Positions 21,683 through 33,748 of a stretch of DNA of 64,000 nt are shown piece after piece. The position numbers were made by a program, and so were the translations under genes. Every line of letters begins with the position of its first letter. The first letter of the stretch is position 1. The notes under the pieces were generated by a model. That model had not been told where the DNA came from. It searched no databases and worked only from the letters and a program-made list of their open reading frames with translations. Origin of the DNA: Ziziphus jujuba (taxonomy: Eukaryota > Streptophyta > Magnoliopsida > Rosales > Rhamnaceae); assembly GCF_031755915.1 (NCBI RefSeq), contig NC_083384.1, forward strand, positions 5,603,501-5,667,500, in the 5' to 3' direction.

Positions 21683-23990
21683 GAGCGTGGGGATCGAGGA
21701 AGATCAATCCTAATTTTTAGGCATATCAACAGCTATAAAACCAGCACAAAGTCCGCTTGTTATTTTTTTTTATTTTTTATTTATTTTATATTGGAGTGCG
21801 GGATTGAGGCAGTCCAATATATACAAATTTTCACACATGTCTAAAAATTATAGGCATGAGCCAGCACATTGTTTCTTATCTATTAATTAGGGCCGACCTT
21901 CGAAAACGTGATTTTATATTCACCCTTAGATTAAAATTTAAGGGCTCAGATTACGGTAGTTTAGAATCCTCGGTATCCATTGGAATTGTGTATCTTCTCT
22001 GTGTATTATCTTCCAAAAGTTCTTCCACTCTCTCTATTCACTCCTCACTCTCTCCATCTCCCTTTAAGCTCATCTTTTATTTTTTATTTTTTTCCTGGGA
22101 TTGTCTCGGAGAAAAAATAAAAGAAAGAAAAGCATAACCGATAAAAGAGTCAACTAGAGATCATTCTGAACATTTTGGAAAATTTCTTTTTTCTCATTTA
22201 CAATTATAATTTTTTATATTTATAATAATTTTTTTCTATTTCTATATTTTAAATTTATGTTTTTTCAAAAATATAGATGGTTTACCAATTGAGTTCACTT
22301 TGTTTAATTACCTTATTTAATGTGAATGGAGGAAGTTTAAATCCAAATTTTCACAAATCACACATGTCTAACAATCATAAGCAAGCACAAAAGTCTGCTA
22401 TGTATGTGGTACAGAACTAGTTTCAAGAATTTAATGTCCATGCCCCATAAAAGTCCACCTAGTTTGATAATCGTATTAAAATTTTAATTTCCAATGGTTT
22501 TGTCCAATACATAATTAATTAATGATATATCTATTAATTTATTTATTTTACTTTTTTAAAAAATATTTGTTGGATTATACTATTTAGCAGATCTTTTAGA
22601 AATAATCACCTACTTTGATAATGCATATTTTTTTTTTTTTAGGATATTGACATCAATACATCATAAATTGTACCTTCTTTTTTTTTTTTTTTCTTTTTTT
22701 TTGCATTATGCATTTTAAACTTCAATTTTTTTGCACCGTTGTACTCTCTTAATTTTTTCTGTTAATTTTTATGCATAATTGTCACACGATTAGCACGTGC
22801 GATTAAAAATAAGAGTGCAAAGTTTACTTTTATATAGTTTAAGGTGTAAAGTGCAAAAATTTCAAAATAAAAACTTAATAAAAAATCAATAAACTTTTTT
22901 TTATTAAAGAGAATTATTATTCTTTTGATAAATTAATAAAATTTTAAAGGGATGAAAATGTAATTTTTAAAAAATTAATAATAATAATATGTATGTATTA
23001 TAGAGATTTAAAAAAAATAAATATCTATAAGAAATAAACAGGTATTTATAAAATCAAAAAGAAAACTTTGAAATATTATTTTTATAAATATGTTATTTTA
23101 TTTATTACATTTAGTGTTTTTTATATTTATATTTAGTATTTTTAAAAAATACTTCCGAGATTTTCTAATATGTTTTTTTTTTTTGTAAATTTTTTTTCCT
23201 AAAAAATTGTTTTTCATTTAATGATTGTTAAAATTGTTTTATTGGTCTTTATGTTTGTTTTAGGATATCTATTTGATTTTTATGAAATCTAAATAATAAT
23301 TTGCACATATTATAAAAGATTTTAAATAAAAAGCATAAAATCCCTTAAAAAACATATAACGTACTTATAAAATCTTAAAAAAATTGGAAAACTATTATTA
23401 TAAAATATATTAATTTATTTATTACATTTGTTTTTTGGTATTTATATTTATTCTTTTGGAAAAAGGATACTAGATTTTCTAATATGAACTTTTTTTATAA
23501 AATGTTTACTTTTCCAAAAATGTTTTTTAATGCATGTTCAAATTTTTTTATTAGTCTTTATTTATTTATTGAGATCTTTATTATATGTAAAGATTTTTAT
23601 TTTTATTTTTGAAATGTTACATTTGTAATTTCTTTTTGGTTCTTTTCTAATTTATTTTTAAAACATAAGTAGTATTATTTAATAATTTTTTTGTATTTTG
23701 ATTAACTTTTTTATGCAACTATACATAATTGTAGCTTGCTACTCACTTTTTACGCCATATACTAGTTATGTTGCAACTCTATTAAAAAGTTAACAGAAAA
23801 AAAAGAGGATGCAATGGTGCCCCAAAAAAAAAAATTTCAGGATAAAAGTGCAAAAAAATGTGAAGTTCAAGACGCATGGTATCCAAAAAAAAAAAAAAAA
23901 AGTAATGTTAAATTGTATATAGTTAGAATGTATCGGTGCCAATATATATATATATATATGTATGTATAGTTTTGTATTAATCAATTTAAT
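20440..23990. other. Non-coding AT-rich interval with homopolymer and microsatellite tracts
   Basis: No gene is supported; the ORF at 21856-22137 has no recognisable domain. A diverged motif built on CACACATGTCTAA, AATCATAAGC and AGCACAAAGTC recurs near 21590, 21725, 21830 and 22350, suggesting an old short dispersed or tandem repeat. Segments near 23030-23220 and 23340-23560 resemble each other (long T/A tracts with TTATTTATTACATTT), another weak direct repeat. Confidence 0.4.
21645..21682. repeat. (ATT)n microsatellite
   Basis: About twelve uninterrupted ATT units lie between two copies of the AGCACAAAGTC-type motif. Likely length-polymorphic. Confidence 0.9.
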
Positions 23991-24597
23991 TGTAACACCC
24001 CGTCTCGAAGTATATCGGAAATTTTTCAAATTTGACTAAAGCTGACCGGGTTGACTTTCGTTGACCGAGAAGGGGTCAAATGTTGACTTTTTGCTCCTGA
24101 TAAAATTTCATATTTACCAAGGTATCGTTAAAACGTACACGTTGTCACGAGTTCATAGACTAGTAGCACGTTGAAAACGGAGCTACGGTTTGAAAATTAT
24201 GAACAAAACAAGTTGAGGTCCAAACTATACAAGGGATGTCGGAGTTGACTTTTTGTTCATACAAAGTTCAACTTTGACTCATGCATGGTTGTAAAGTACT
24301 CGTCGATACGAGTTCATAGACTAGCGGCACGCTTAAATTGGACATCTAGTTAAAAATTTATGGACCTGCAAAATTTTCAAATACAACATTATTTTAATAT
24401 TATTTTTGAATATGTGAACAGTATGCCACGTGTTATTTAATAAAAGGTGCCATGTATCACAACGGTGAGATGCCACATGTCAACCATGATTAAATACCAT
24501 ATTATTTTATTATTATTCTATACAATAATATTATTTTAATATTATTTTATATAATTGTTTATTATTTTCTTTCTCTTTTTTCTTTTTTTTTTCTTCT

Positions 24598-24609
24598 CCC
24601 CACGTGGGG
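24598..24609. promoter_or_regulatory. G-box palindrome CCCCACGTGGGG in LTR B
   Basis: A perfect 12-bp palindrome immediately follows a polypyrimidine tract, in the same position as in LTRs A and E. It is longer than in A and E by one pair. Confidence 0.5.
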
Positions 24610-27109
24610 AAAAAAAAGGGGAAAAACACGGAGGACTTTATTCTTCTTCCTCTCCTTCTTCTTCTTCCTCTTGATGGGTCCCTCTCTCTCGGTCTGTCTT
24701 TTCTTCTAGCCATCGGAAGGCCACACGCGCCAGGTGACGGGACGGCCCACGGCCAGGCGAGCTCAGCCTTCGATTCTCCAGCCGGTTGGCTGACGGACGC
24801 GCTGGGATTGGCGCCCAACATTGGCGGCCGGTGTCCTCCCTGTTGACTAGTTTTCCGGTGGCTACCGGCAGCGTGACTGGTCCTTTCCCATGAATTTGGG
24901 CCCCTTGAATCCGTTTCCAAGCTTGGATTGGCTCAAATCTGGCTCATTCGTGAGATATGACAAGAGACCCGTTTAGGCAGCAATCTCATGGCAAGATTTC
25001 GGCGACCTCCAGCGGCAGTTGGACCAATTGAAGGTATCTTTTTTATGCTCTCATCATAAGCTTCAAATTGGCAGCTAGAATGTGAATTATAATTGAGTAT
25101 TTAGGAAGTTGCCATTGATGGGGCTAGGTTGTGTTTATGTTGAAATTGGATAGAGAGTAGATAAGTCCTTAGCCAATTGCCATTACATTTGGGTTCTTAA
25201 TGATTGTTAGAGGCTAAAGGAATGGTTAATTTGAATTAATTGTCAAGATATTGAAAAATCCCAAATTTTCAGTTTAGGCCATACGGGTTCATCTGATTTT
25301 CTATCAAATTAGAGTGGACAATGTTGATAACATTAAGCAGAAGGTGTAAAAGGATTGTTATAGATTTTGTGAGTTTACTTGTTATGTTGATTGGAATTAT
25401 TATACAAAAATTATAGTTAGCATGTGTATAGATTGATATATATATATATATATATATACACATGTACGGTAAACATAGGATGCATATATGTATGCATATA
25501 TATATATATATATTTATATGTATTGTTAATGGGCATATATATATATATATATATGGAGATGTGTGATGTTATATGAAAATACATAATTATATATATGTGG
25601 ATATATATGTGTGTGTGTGAATATATATATCTATGTACTTGTGTGCATCAAGACATTTATACATATGTATTTTATATCATTCAAATTTTTGAAGTATATC
25701 ATATATGTTTTAAATTTTAAGAGATATTGTTATTTGATTTTAATGTGTTATTTTAATGTGATTTAAATATATTCGTTATATAGAATTTATTAGATGATAT
25801 GTGTTTAATATTTAAGAAACTGCTATTTAAATTTGTGATGCTAAGTTATGTTGATTTAGTATATATATTGCCTCATATTTATATTTTGGGTTGTTAAATT
25901 AAGTATATTTTGTGTTAATTAAATATTTGAAGAATGAATTTTATGTGTTGGATATTTAACTAAGTTATTATTTATATTGAAAATGCCAAATTGTGTTGAA
26001 TTGAATTATTGTGGAAGAGACTAATTTTATGAAATTATGATTTAAATTTTATTATGTTTATTGATGCTAAGTGGAAATTTGGTTTATTAAGGAATTCTTG
26101 ATTTTTATTATTGTGATTCAATTGTATTCATTACGTATGAGCAAGGTGTTTTCATTTAATTAAGTGTATTTGGATTTTAATAGTATTTTTGGGCATGATT
26201 TGGCTTTAAATATTTCGAGGAAAATATTGGTTAAGTTTGGTGGTTTCAAATTATATAATTATGCCTTTGGAATATTATTTAATTGATTTTATGATTTAGG
26301 AAAAAATTATTTGTATATTATTATCGGTGGATTTATGCTGGTGTTATTTAAGAAAAATGTGGGATGGTGAAATTGAAAAATGGTATAACTCCCACGGTGA
26401 ATTTTGGAAAATTTGCGTATTTTAATAATAAATATGGTTATTTATTTTAGATACACCCATACACGTACCGGTGTTCTATACTGTATATGTGATTATGATA
26501 AGTGCGTAAGTTGTAATGTCTCCCGTGAGTTGCCATCGGACCGAGATATTGGCCATAAGCCGCCCCCCTCCATGGCCGGGATGACGGTTTAAGCAGCGGC
26601 GCTGTCGGGACGCTGAAGTGACCGTATGCAAGTTTCTCTCTTTAACCTCCCGTCAGTCGGTGCTCGGGACGCTGGGTACCTTCGGGCACCACTGGTATAA
26701 AGTATGGTGCATCAAGTATTTTTTTATGTTCGTACATATATTTGTATGTTATCTTGTTTGATATTATACTGCATATACCGCACCATACGGAGGTGGCGAA
26801 CCAATGTGGTCCATGTAGAGCTAGCCCCATAATCATGTTGCCTACGAGTCCAGGGGATCGGATGGCCAATATAGGCAACCACCCTAGTTTGTATTGGTAG
26901 TAAAGTGTCGGCGATAGCTGGAATCATGGATCACGTAGCATATCAGAAGGTATCGTACGTATCTCCATTACGAGCGTGCATATTTCATTTTATGCTATGG
27001 ATTTTAAGATATGATTTTATGTATTTATGTTATGTTATCTAATTGTGATTTAATTTCTTACCAATATTCTTAATCGATGTTATTATATTATTATTACTAC
27101 CATATGATA

Positions 27110-27300
27110 CCTTTGGATAAGTATAACAGCCTATGGGCAAGAAAGATAGCCATCGAGCAAGTATAATAATCCTCGAGCAAGTGGTAGCCTTTGGGTAGGT
27201 GAGATAGCCCTTGGGCAGGTGTGGTTATGTGATAGCCCTCGAGCAAGTTACATTAATGGATGTATGGGAATACCATAGCCCTAAGGCAAGTTACATTAAT
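27110..27300 (+). repeat. Degenerate minisatellite in LTR B (ATAGCCCTCGGGCAAGT-like)
   Basis: About seven to nine imperfect units of roughly 20-35 bp contain GCC(T/C)(A/T)(T/C)GGGCAAG or CCTCGAGCAAGT, for example near 27130, 27155, 27175, 27195, 27215, 27235 and 27280. The reverse-complement version lies at about 51140-51310 in LTR F, so the minisatellite is part of this LTR subfamily. Confidence 0.7.
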
Positions 27301-27761
27301 ACCATTATCATTAAAACGTTGTTGTGGTTTTTATTTTGTTGTTAATGTGATGTTGTTTTACCTTTCTTTCTATGTTACGCATTGGCATATTTGTAACACG
27401 ATATTTGAAGTGTAATTGACATGTGCAGCACTAAGTGGGTGGTGTGGGCGGACAAGAATCTCTGATGATATATCTTAATTGGTTATTTACTAAATTAATT
27501 CTGTTATATGCCTTTTATATAATTTGTTATCGAAGTGCTGCCAGTTGTGGAACTTAAATTGTAGTAATGTGGGAGGAATAAGGTGGCGTATATAGGAGTG
27601 TATTTTCAATGCAGGAAAATTATGGTAAGTCCAACCCTTAGGGGAGGTTCTGTCGGATTTTCCATTGGAGAATCCGGTAGGATTTCCCTGGGATCAGAAC
27701 TTGTCTAGGGTTCCGGTGAGAAATTTTGGACGGGTCCTGACAGTTTAATAGACTTCTCTAT

Positions 27762-30645
27762 TGTCAGGACCCGTCCAGAATTCGTCTCCGGAACCCTAGA
27801 TAAGCCCTGATCCCAGGAAAATACCACCGAACCTTCCAACGGAAAATCCGGCAGCACCTCCCCTAAGGGTAGGACTTACCAAAAATTACCTGCACTGAAA
27901 ACACACTTCTAAAAGCATCCCCTTATTCCTCCCACAATACTACAAATTGATTCCACAAATTTAGAGCACTTCAAATGAACAATAGTAATCCAGTGCATCA
28001 TTAATACATAAATGTCCAATACAGTATACAGAGCATTATATAAATAAATATGAAATTAATACAATGACCGACAAGGAAGTAATACAGGATGGAGAGGAAA
28101 AAGGAAAGGAGATGCTTCTTGGACTTCGGCAATGAACTGAGACGTCGGGCTCGTCCCGGATGATCAACATCACCCAACCTGGACCTAGGGGGACGGAATT
28201 TAAAAATATGAGATGCTAATCATCTCAGTGAGTGACCCTATCTACTATACAATTATAATACCACGATAATTAAGTAGATAAATAATAATTAATTGGAAAT
28301 AATAATTTATCTCAAAACCCTTACAATTCTCTCAGTTGGAAAAGTTTCCCTTTTAAAACATTTTCACAAAATCCTTTATTCGTAATCCCCGAAAACCAAG
28401 ACATCAATTTATCAACTAAATATCAAATAAAATATAATAAGTCAAGCATCCAAAATTTATAATTAAAAAAAATTAATTTATTGAATAATTAAGTAAAGGG
28501 AAAATTAAACCAATTTAACATCCCCATTCGAATAAATACCAAAAGTAGTATTAATTATATTTATAACTCCAATACAATTTCAAAATATTTATTTTAAAAT
28601 CCCAGTTCTGAAAATCACTTGATGCACCCACTATATACCAGTGGCGCCAACAGTACCCAGCGTCCCAAGGTACCGCCAGACAGGAGGTTATAGAGAGAAA
28701 CCGGCATACGGTCGTGTGGCGTCCCACCGCGCCGCTGCAAACAGGTGTCCCGGCCATGGAGGGGCGGCCTACCCTCATCCGACGGCAACCACAAGACAAC
28801 CCCATAAAATCACCTGCGCGCTACTCACACCCACCCGCGCGCTAATCACATCCGTGTGCATACTAACCATATCACATATAAACAGAACACCAGTATGTGT
28901 ATGGTGCATCTAAAAATCATAAAATCCATATATTTATTTTATATCTCAAAATCTCAAATTTTCCATAACATATCGGGTTTATTCCATCCAATTAAACCCG
29001 CAAATTTTCCACAATTCCATTATAATCATCGTCATAAATTCATCGCATAAATATCGTAATTTTCAAATCCACTAGCTCTCAAATCCACCAATTTAAATAT
29101 TCAATTTTCCTAATAGCATAAATATGTTTTAAATATAATAAATTAAATCACATAACATTCCATGGGCATACTTATAAAAATTGAAGTCACCAACATAAAC
29201 AAATATTTTGCTTGAAATATTTGAAAATCAAATCATGCCCAAAATAATGTTAAAACCACAAGAATTTAATATATAATTGAATTCCAAAATTCTCAAGACC
29301 ATAAAATAATTTTCACATGGCATAAATTTATATAATGCATATTTTCTTTAATTAAAATAAATTCACTAATAATTTTCCCAATAAATCAATTAAATATTTG
29401 ACACATAGAATATAATTTCCAAATATTCAAATCACACATAATATTCACAAATTTAATTCCCGAAATAAATTTGAAGGTGGGTCACTCACCTGGAGCACGC
29501 AATTAAACCACGATCCACCATAGGATCGATTCCACAACTCACCCGTGCTCCTAGAACACAATTTACACACAGTCAAATAAATTAATATTTTATTCGGGTA
29601 AATAATACCTGGTACCCGGGGGGTTAAACACAAACGTTAACCAAAATTGTCGAATAATATACCGAATCGAAGCTTATGGAACGAGGATCGCATTACCGGT
29701 CTCCATTGACCCCAATTCTGCCGGTGGTGGCCGGAAAGTTTCGGTCGGTTTTGATATCCTCGTATCTTTCAAACCGCTTCGAATTTTGGAAATTGGAGGC
29801 CATATTTGAACTCAGAGGACCCAAAATAGGGGGAGAGGGTTGGAAATTTGGACTGGGCTGGCCGGAAAACACAAGAAAAGAGGAAAGAGAAATTTTTCCG
29901 GCCGGCGGCTTCTCCGGCCCGATCGGGGCGCGTCCGGCGGTCGGTGACCGTGAAATTTTGCGGCCGAACACGATGAGGCCGAGAGGGAGAAAGGAAAGGA
30001 AAGGAAGAAGGAGAAGGAAGAAGAAGAAGAAGAAGGGAAAAAAAAAAAAGAAAAAGAAAGAGAAAGAAAATAAAAAGAAAATAAAATTAAATGATTAAAT
30101 AATATTAAAAATAATATTATTATATAAAATAACAATAAAATAATATGATATTAAACATGGTTGACATGTGGCATCTCAACATGGTGACACATGGTCACAT
30201 TAATTAAGTCACACGTGGCACATCGTTACACGTTTAAAAATAATATTAAAATAATACAGTATTTGAAAAACTCTACAGGTCCATAACTTTCAAACCACAT
30301 GTCCAAATCGGACGTGCCACTAGTCTACGGACTCATATCGACGAGCACTTCACAACCATGCATGAGTCAAAGCTCAACATTGCATGAATAAAAAATCAAC
30401 TCCAGTACCCCTTGGACAGTTTGGACCTCAACTTGTTTTGCTCATAACTTTCAAACCGTAGCTCCGTTTTAAACGTGCTACTAGTCTACGAACTCATGCC
30501 AACGTGTACTTCGTAACGGTACCTCAGTCAACCTAGAATTCCAATCGGATCAAAAAGTCAACTTTTGACCCTTTTGGTCAACGGTCAACAGTCAACCTCG
30601 GTCAACGTGCAAAAATTCCCACATGGTTCGGGACGGAGTGTTACA
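27762..30645 (-). mobile_element. Solo LTR C, inverted relative to A, 2884 bp
   Basis: On plus it starts TGTCAGGACCCGTCC and ends GGAGTGTTACA, so the LTR reads on minus. It is flanked by a perfect duplication TCTAT (27757-27761 and 30646-30650). Only 19 bp separate it from LTR B. The sequence follows A and E closely, but the G-box palindrome is absent; the matching place near 30030 is purine-rich (GAAGGGAAAAAA). No internal retrotransposon genes. Confidence 0.92.
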
Positions 30646-30650
30646 TCTAT

Positions 30651-33289
30651 AATCGCATTCCAGAGATTTTTTTAAAGATATCTATTTGTGCTTTTTACAT
30701 GGCAGATTAATTTTTTATAATCTACGTCTAATTGGAGATGCACGAACAAAGAGAGTATTTCAACTCTATCATTTTTTTAGAGGGTTAACGCTCTTTACTA
30801 CAGTTTATTATTATTATTATTATTTTGAAAAAAACAACCGTTTAAATTTGGGTAAGTTTGTTTTGGAGGCCACAGAATTTTTTTCAAGCATTCAATACCT
30901 TCTAGTACGTAAAATGTTACAAAATTAGTCCATGTCCTTTAAGTGGCAACAGAATCCAATTGAATTAATCATGTGCCTGCATGTAACCTTTTTTATATAT
31001 TTTTTTTCCTAATTTTTCTTTTAATTTCATCCATTAACAAAACCACCTGTGGTGCTTCCATAGGATGTTGCTCAGGAAATTAAATCTACTTGAAGCTGAT
31101 ATGTTTCATTAGCGTAAAGAGTACCAGGGTCTCCATTGGCTTCGATAACCATCTTTAATAAACCAAAAAAAAGGTTAAAATACATACAAAATAAAACCCA
31201 GGATTTTTCCCACAAAAAAAAAAAAGAAAAAAAAAAGGGGGCAATAAAAGTGAGAGCAAAATCTTTGAAGATTATCAGTAACTTTGTGATTAAATCCGGT
31301 TAGGAGTGTTAACCTGCCACTCTACAAGTTCTTTCTGAGCCTAAGCACGTAGCAATGGAGTAATCAAAAGAGTTAATCAACACGGTTACTATGATATTTA
31401 GAAAGGTCACATACAGGACACATGATTAATCTAACCTGATTCTGTTAACATTTAACAGTGTTAACATGTAACAGAGATAAACTAATTTATAACATTTTAC
31501 ATACTAAAAGGTACTGAGTGTTAAAAGAAGTTCGACAGCCCTAAAATAAATTTACCTAAATTTTGCATTTAAACCTTTTCAAATTTCTTAATCTTTTATT
31601 TATACATTTTCATTTTCATTTGCCATGAATTCAAAATGACGTCATTGATATGATCAAAAGAAAAGAAAATGGATGTCATCTTGTTGACTTTCTTAATTTT
31701 CAAATGTTCACGTCATCAAATATTGTAACTTTGTTGTTGTCATCAAGAATACTGGAATCCACATGGAGCTAGGTTGTCTGTCGAGATGGATTGAAAGGTT
31801 TATAATTTTTTTTTTTATATTAAGGATTAATCAATTATTATTTACGATTTGCCGTCATCATAGTATCTGTGTTAAATATGTGCTAAGTCTCTCAAAATTA
31901 TATATTGGTCATTCATATATTATAAGTACATCGTTTCATATGATTTTTTTAATATTTTAATCAAGCATAAAATAATTTAGTAGGATAATATAATATTTAT
32001 CCTCTCAATTATTCTTTATTTCCATTGTTTCCTTGTCCTAGGAACCATCACATTGGATGCCCCTTTTTTGGGCTGATAAATAATAGTGAAGTCGTGGTGT
32101 GACCCATGCATAAAATATTTAAAGTTTCGTCTGAATTTGTTTAATCAAGGGTTTCTTACACCAACGGATAAATATATACACAGTTATACTATAGAAAACA
32201 TATATTTTTTTCTATAATAATCGTATCTAATATCAGACAATATATTGTGAGAAGCATATGCATGATGTTATATACATGTATACTTTTTATAGCAAAGTTA
32301 TATATATAATTTTTTTGAAAACAAAATCAGTATTGAGCTAAAGCCCAAACCGACCAAATCAAGCCAAAGCGATAATATTCAATTTAGTTCGGCTTGTTTT
32401 TCCTAAAATTTGGTTTAGTTCGATTTACAAAAATATATCGAATTGAACCAACTCTCACTTCTTAATCCAATGGTATATTTTATCCACACATGCTTTTGAG
32501 ATTGTAGCTTCCAATTATGTTCCACTCTTCATTATGATGTATTATCAATTGTGACAGATACTATTTGTTCATATAATAAAGATATATTAAAAGTATGTTA
32601 ACTTTTTTTTTTTCTCCCAAAAAAGGAATTGTTTTTAAACCTTTGAACATTAAAAAAAAAATGTTAAGAAACCAGAGGTTACATGCAATAATGAAGTTTT
32701 GGTATTTATTTTGTATGAAAATATTAATTTCCTTTTTTTATTTTTTGAAATATCTTAATTTCGTTTTAAACAATAAATAATAAGTATAAAGCGAAGGCAA
32801 GAACAGCTGGAATCAAATTAATTATATTAGGTAGCAATTTTTAAATCATATTTGATATATACAATATTTGTGTTCACATGTACATATATAGAACTCACAA
32901 TTTTGGAACTATGTACATTATAGAACTCACAATTTTGGAACTATCTCCCAATTTAATTATGAGACATAATGACGTTGACAACAAAAATGGGATCCATATT
33001 GACTAATTCATTTAGTTTTACATGTTAATCTTTTAAAATTATTTTTTAATACTAAAAATCTAAGAAGAGAAAGTGATCCTTTAGGGATAAGGATTCCATT
33101 TCTAGTATACAAATCAGTATGTCTTCTAAAATAAGCAAAGAGAGTTTCAAAGAGAGCGTTATATATATATATATATATAGGCTCATATAAGGTTGATTTG
33201 ATTGTAAAACCATCATGATTTTATTTTTAGCCCTTTAATTGCTTCAAAAGCTGATATTTAAAAAGTAAAAACACATTTATAGTTTTTTG
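30651..33289. other. Non-coding interval between LTRs
   Basis: No gene is supported. It contains an (ATT)n tract near 30808-30823, a 530-bp segment (about 31560-32090) duplicated at about 43975-44390, and a tandem 33-bp repeat with ATAGAACTCACAATTTTGG near 32888-32944. The rest is AT-rich sequence I cannot assign. Confidence 0.45.
31560..32090 (+). repeat. Segmental duplicate, copy 1 (pair at 43975-44390)
   Basis: Shared landmarks in the same order: GTTGTTGTCATCAAGA, CACATGGAGCTAGGTTGT, TCAAAATTATATATTGGTCA, TTTTAATCAAGCATAAAATA, CCTCTCAATTATTCTTTATT and a final TTTGGGCTGATA. Copy 2 lies about 0.7 kb upstream of the metacaspase pseudogene. Copy 1 has no gene after it that I can see. Confidence 0.8.
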
Positions 33290-33748
33290 TGTAACACCCT
33301 ATACTGAAGCATGCCAAAAATTTTTGTCTATTGATCAAGTTTGACTAGAGTTTATTAGGATTGAGAAAATGGGCTTCATGGTTTATTTTTTGTTGCAAGG
33401 ATAATTTTATATTGGCTGAGGCATCATGGCAAAATATGTATCAACTCGAGTTCATAGACTAATAGTACGCCAAAATCAAAGCTGTGGTTTAAAAGTTATG
33501 GACAAAACAAGTGACGATCCAGATTGATCAACCGAGTCGAGTTTGACTTTTTATATTTATGAGTTTTGGTTTTGACTTGTGTACTATTGTATAGTACTCA
33601 TCAATACGAGTTCATGAACTAGTTGCATGCTTAATTTAGACTTATTGTTGAAAAATTACGGACCTGTACAATTTTAATTATTTTTCTAAGAATGACATTA
33701 TTAGGTATATCTTTGACACATGTAAAAAGTACAAAATTGCATCCCACT

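Larger units (their letters stand above)
23991..27742 (+). mobile_element. LTR B (related but longer family variant), 3752 bp
   Basis: It starts TGTAACACCCCGTCTCGAAG and ends CGGGTCCTGACA. It shares start, end, the GTTGACTTT-rich 5' part and the pyrimidine tract with LTR A, but has extra sequence at about 26710-27450, including a degenerate minisatellite. The flanks (TTAAT on the left, GTTTA on the right) do not form a clean 5-bp duplication, so it may be half of an ancient rearranged element. An open frame at 24531-24920 (minus) overlaps the GC-rich leader-like part and is not taken as a gene. LTR F at 50694 is a truncated relative on the other strand. Confidence 0.8.

Noticed and set aside
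24531..24920. 129-residue minus-strand ORF in LTR B
   Set aside because: It overlaps the GC-rich leader-like part of the LTR and ends in a Lys/Glu run from the pyrimidine tract; no domain.
25438..25635. (TA)n and TATG-rich tracts as possible origin or matrix attachment region
   Set aside because: They lie inside LTR B and look like ordinary microsatellite growth; no other support.
23986..27747. 5-bp duplication for LTR B (TTTAAT-like on both sides)
   Set aside because: TTAAT directly before the LTR and GTTTA directly after do not match; the TTTAAT similarity is offset by two bases and may be chance in AT-rich DNA.
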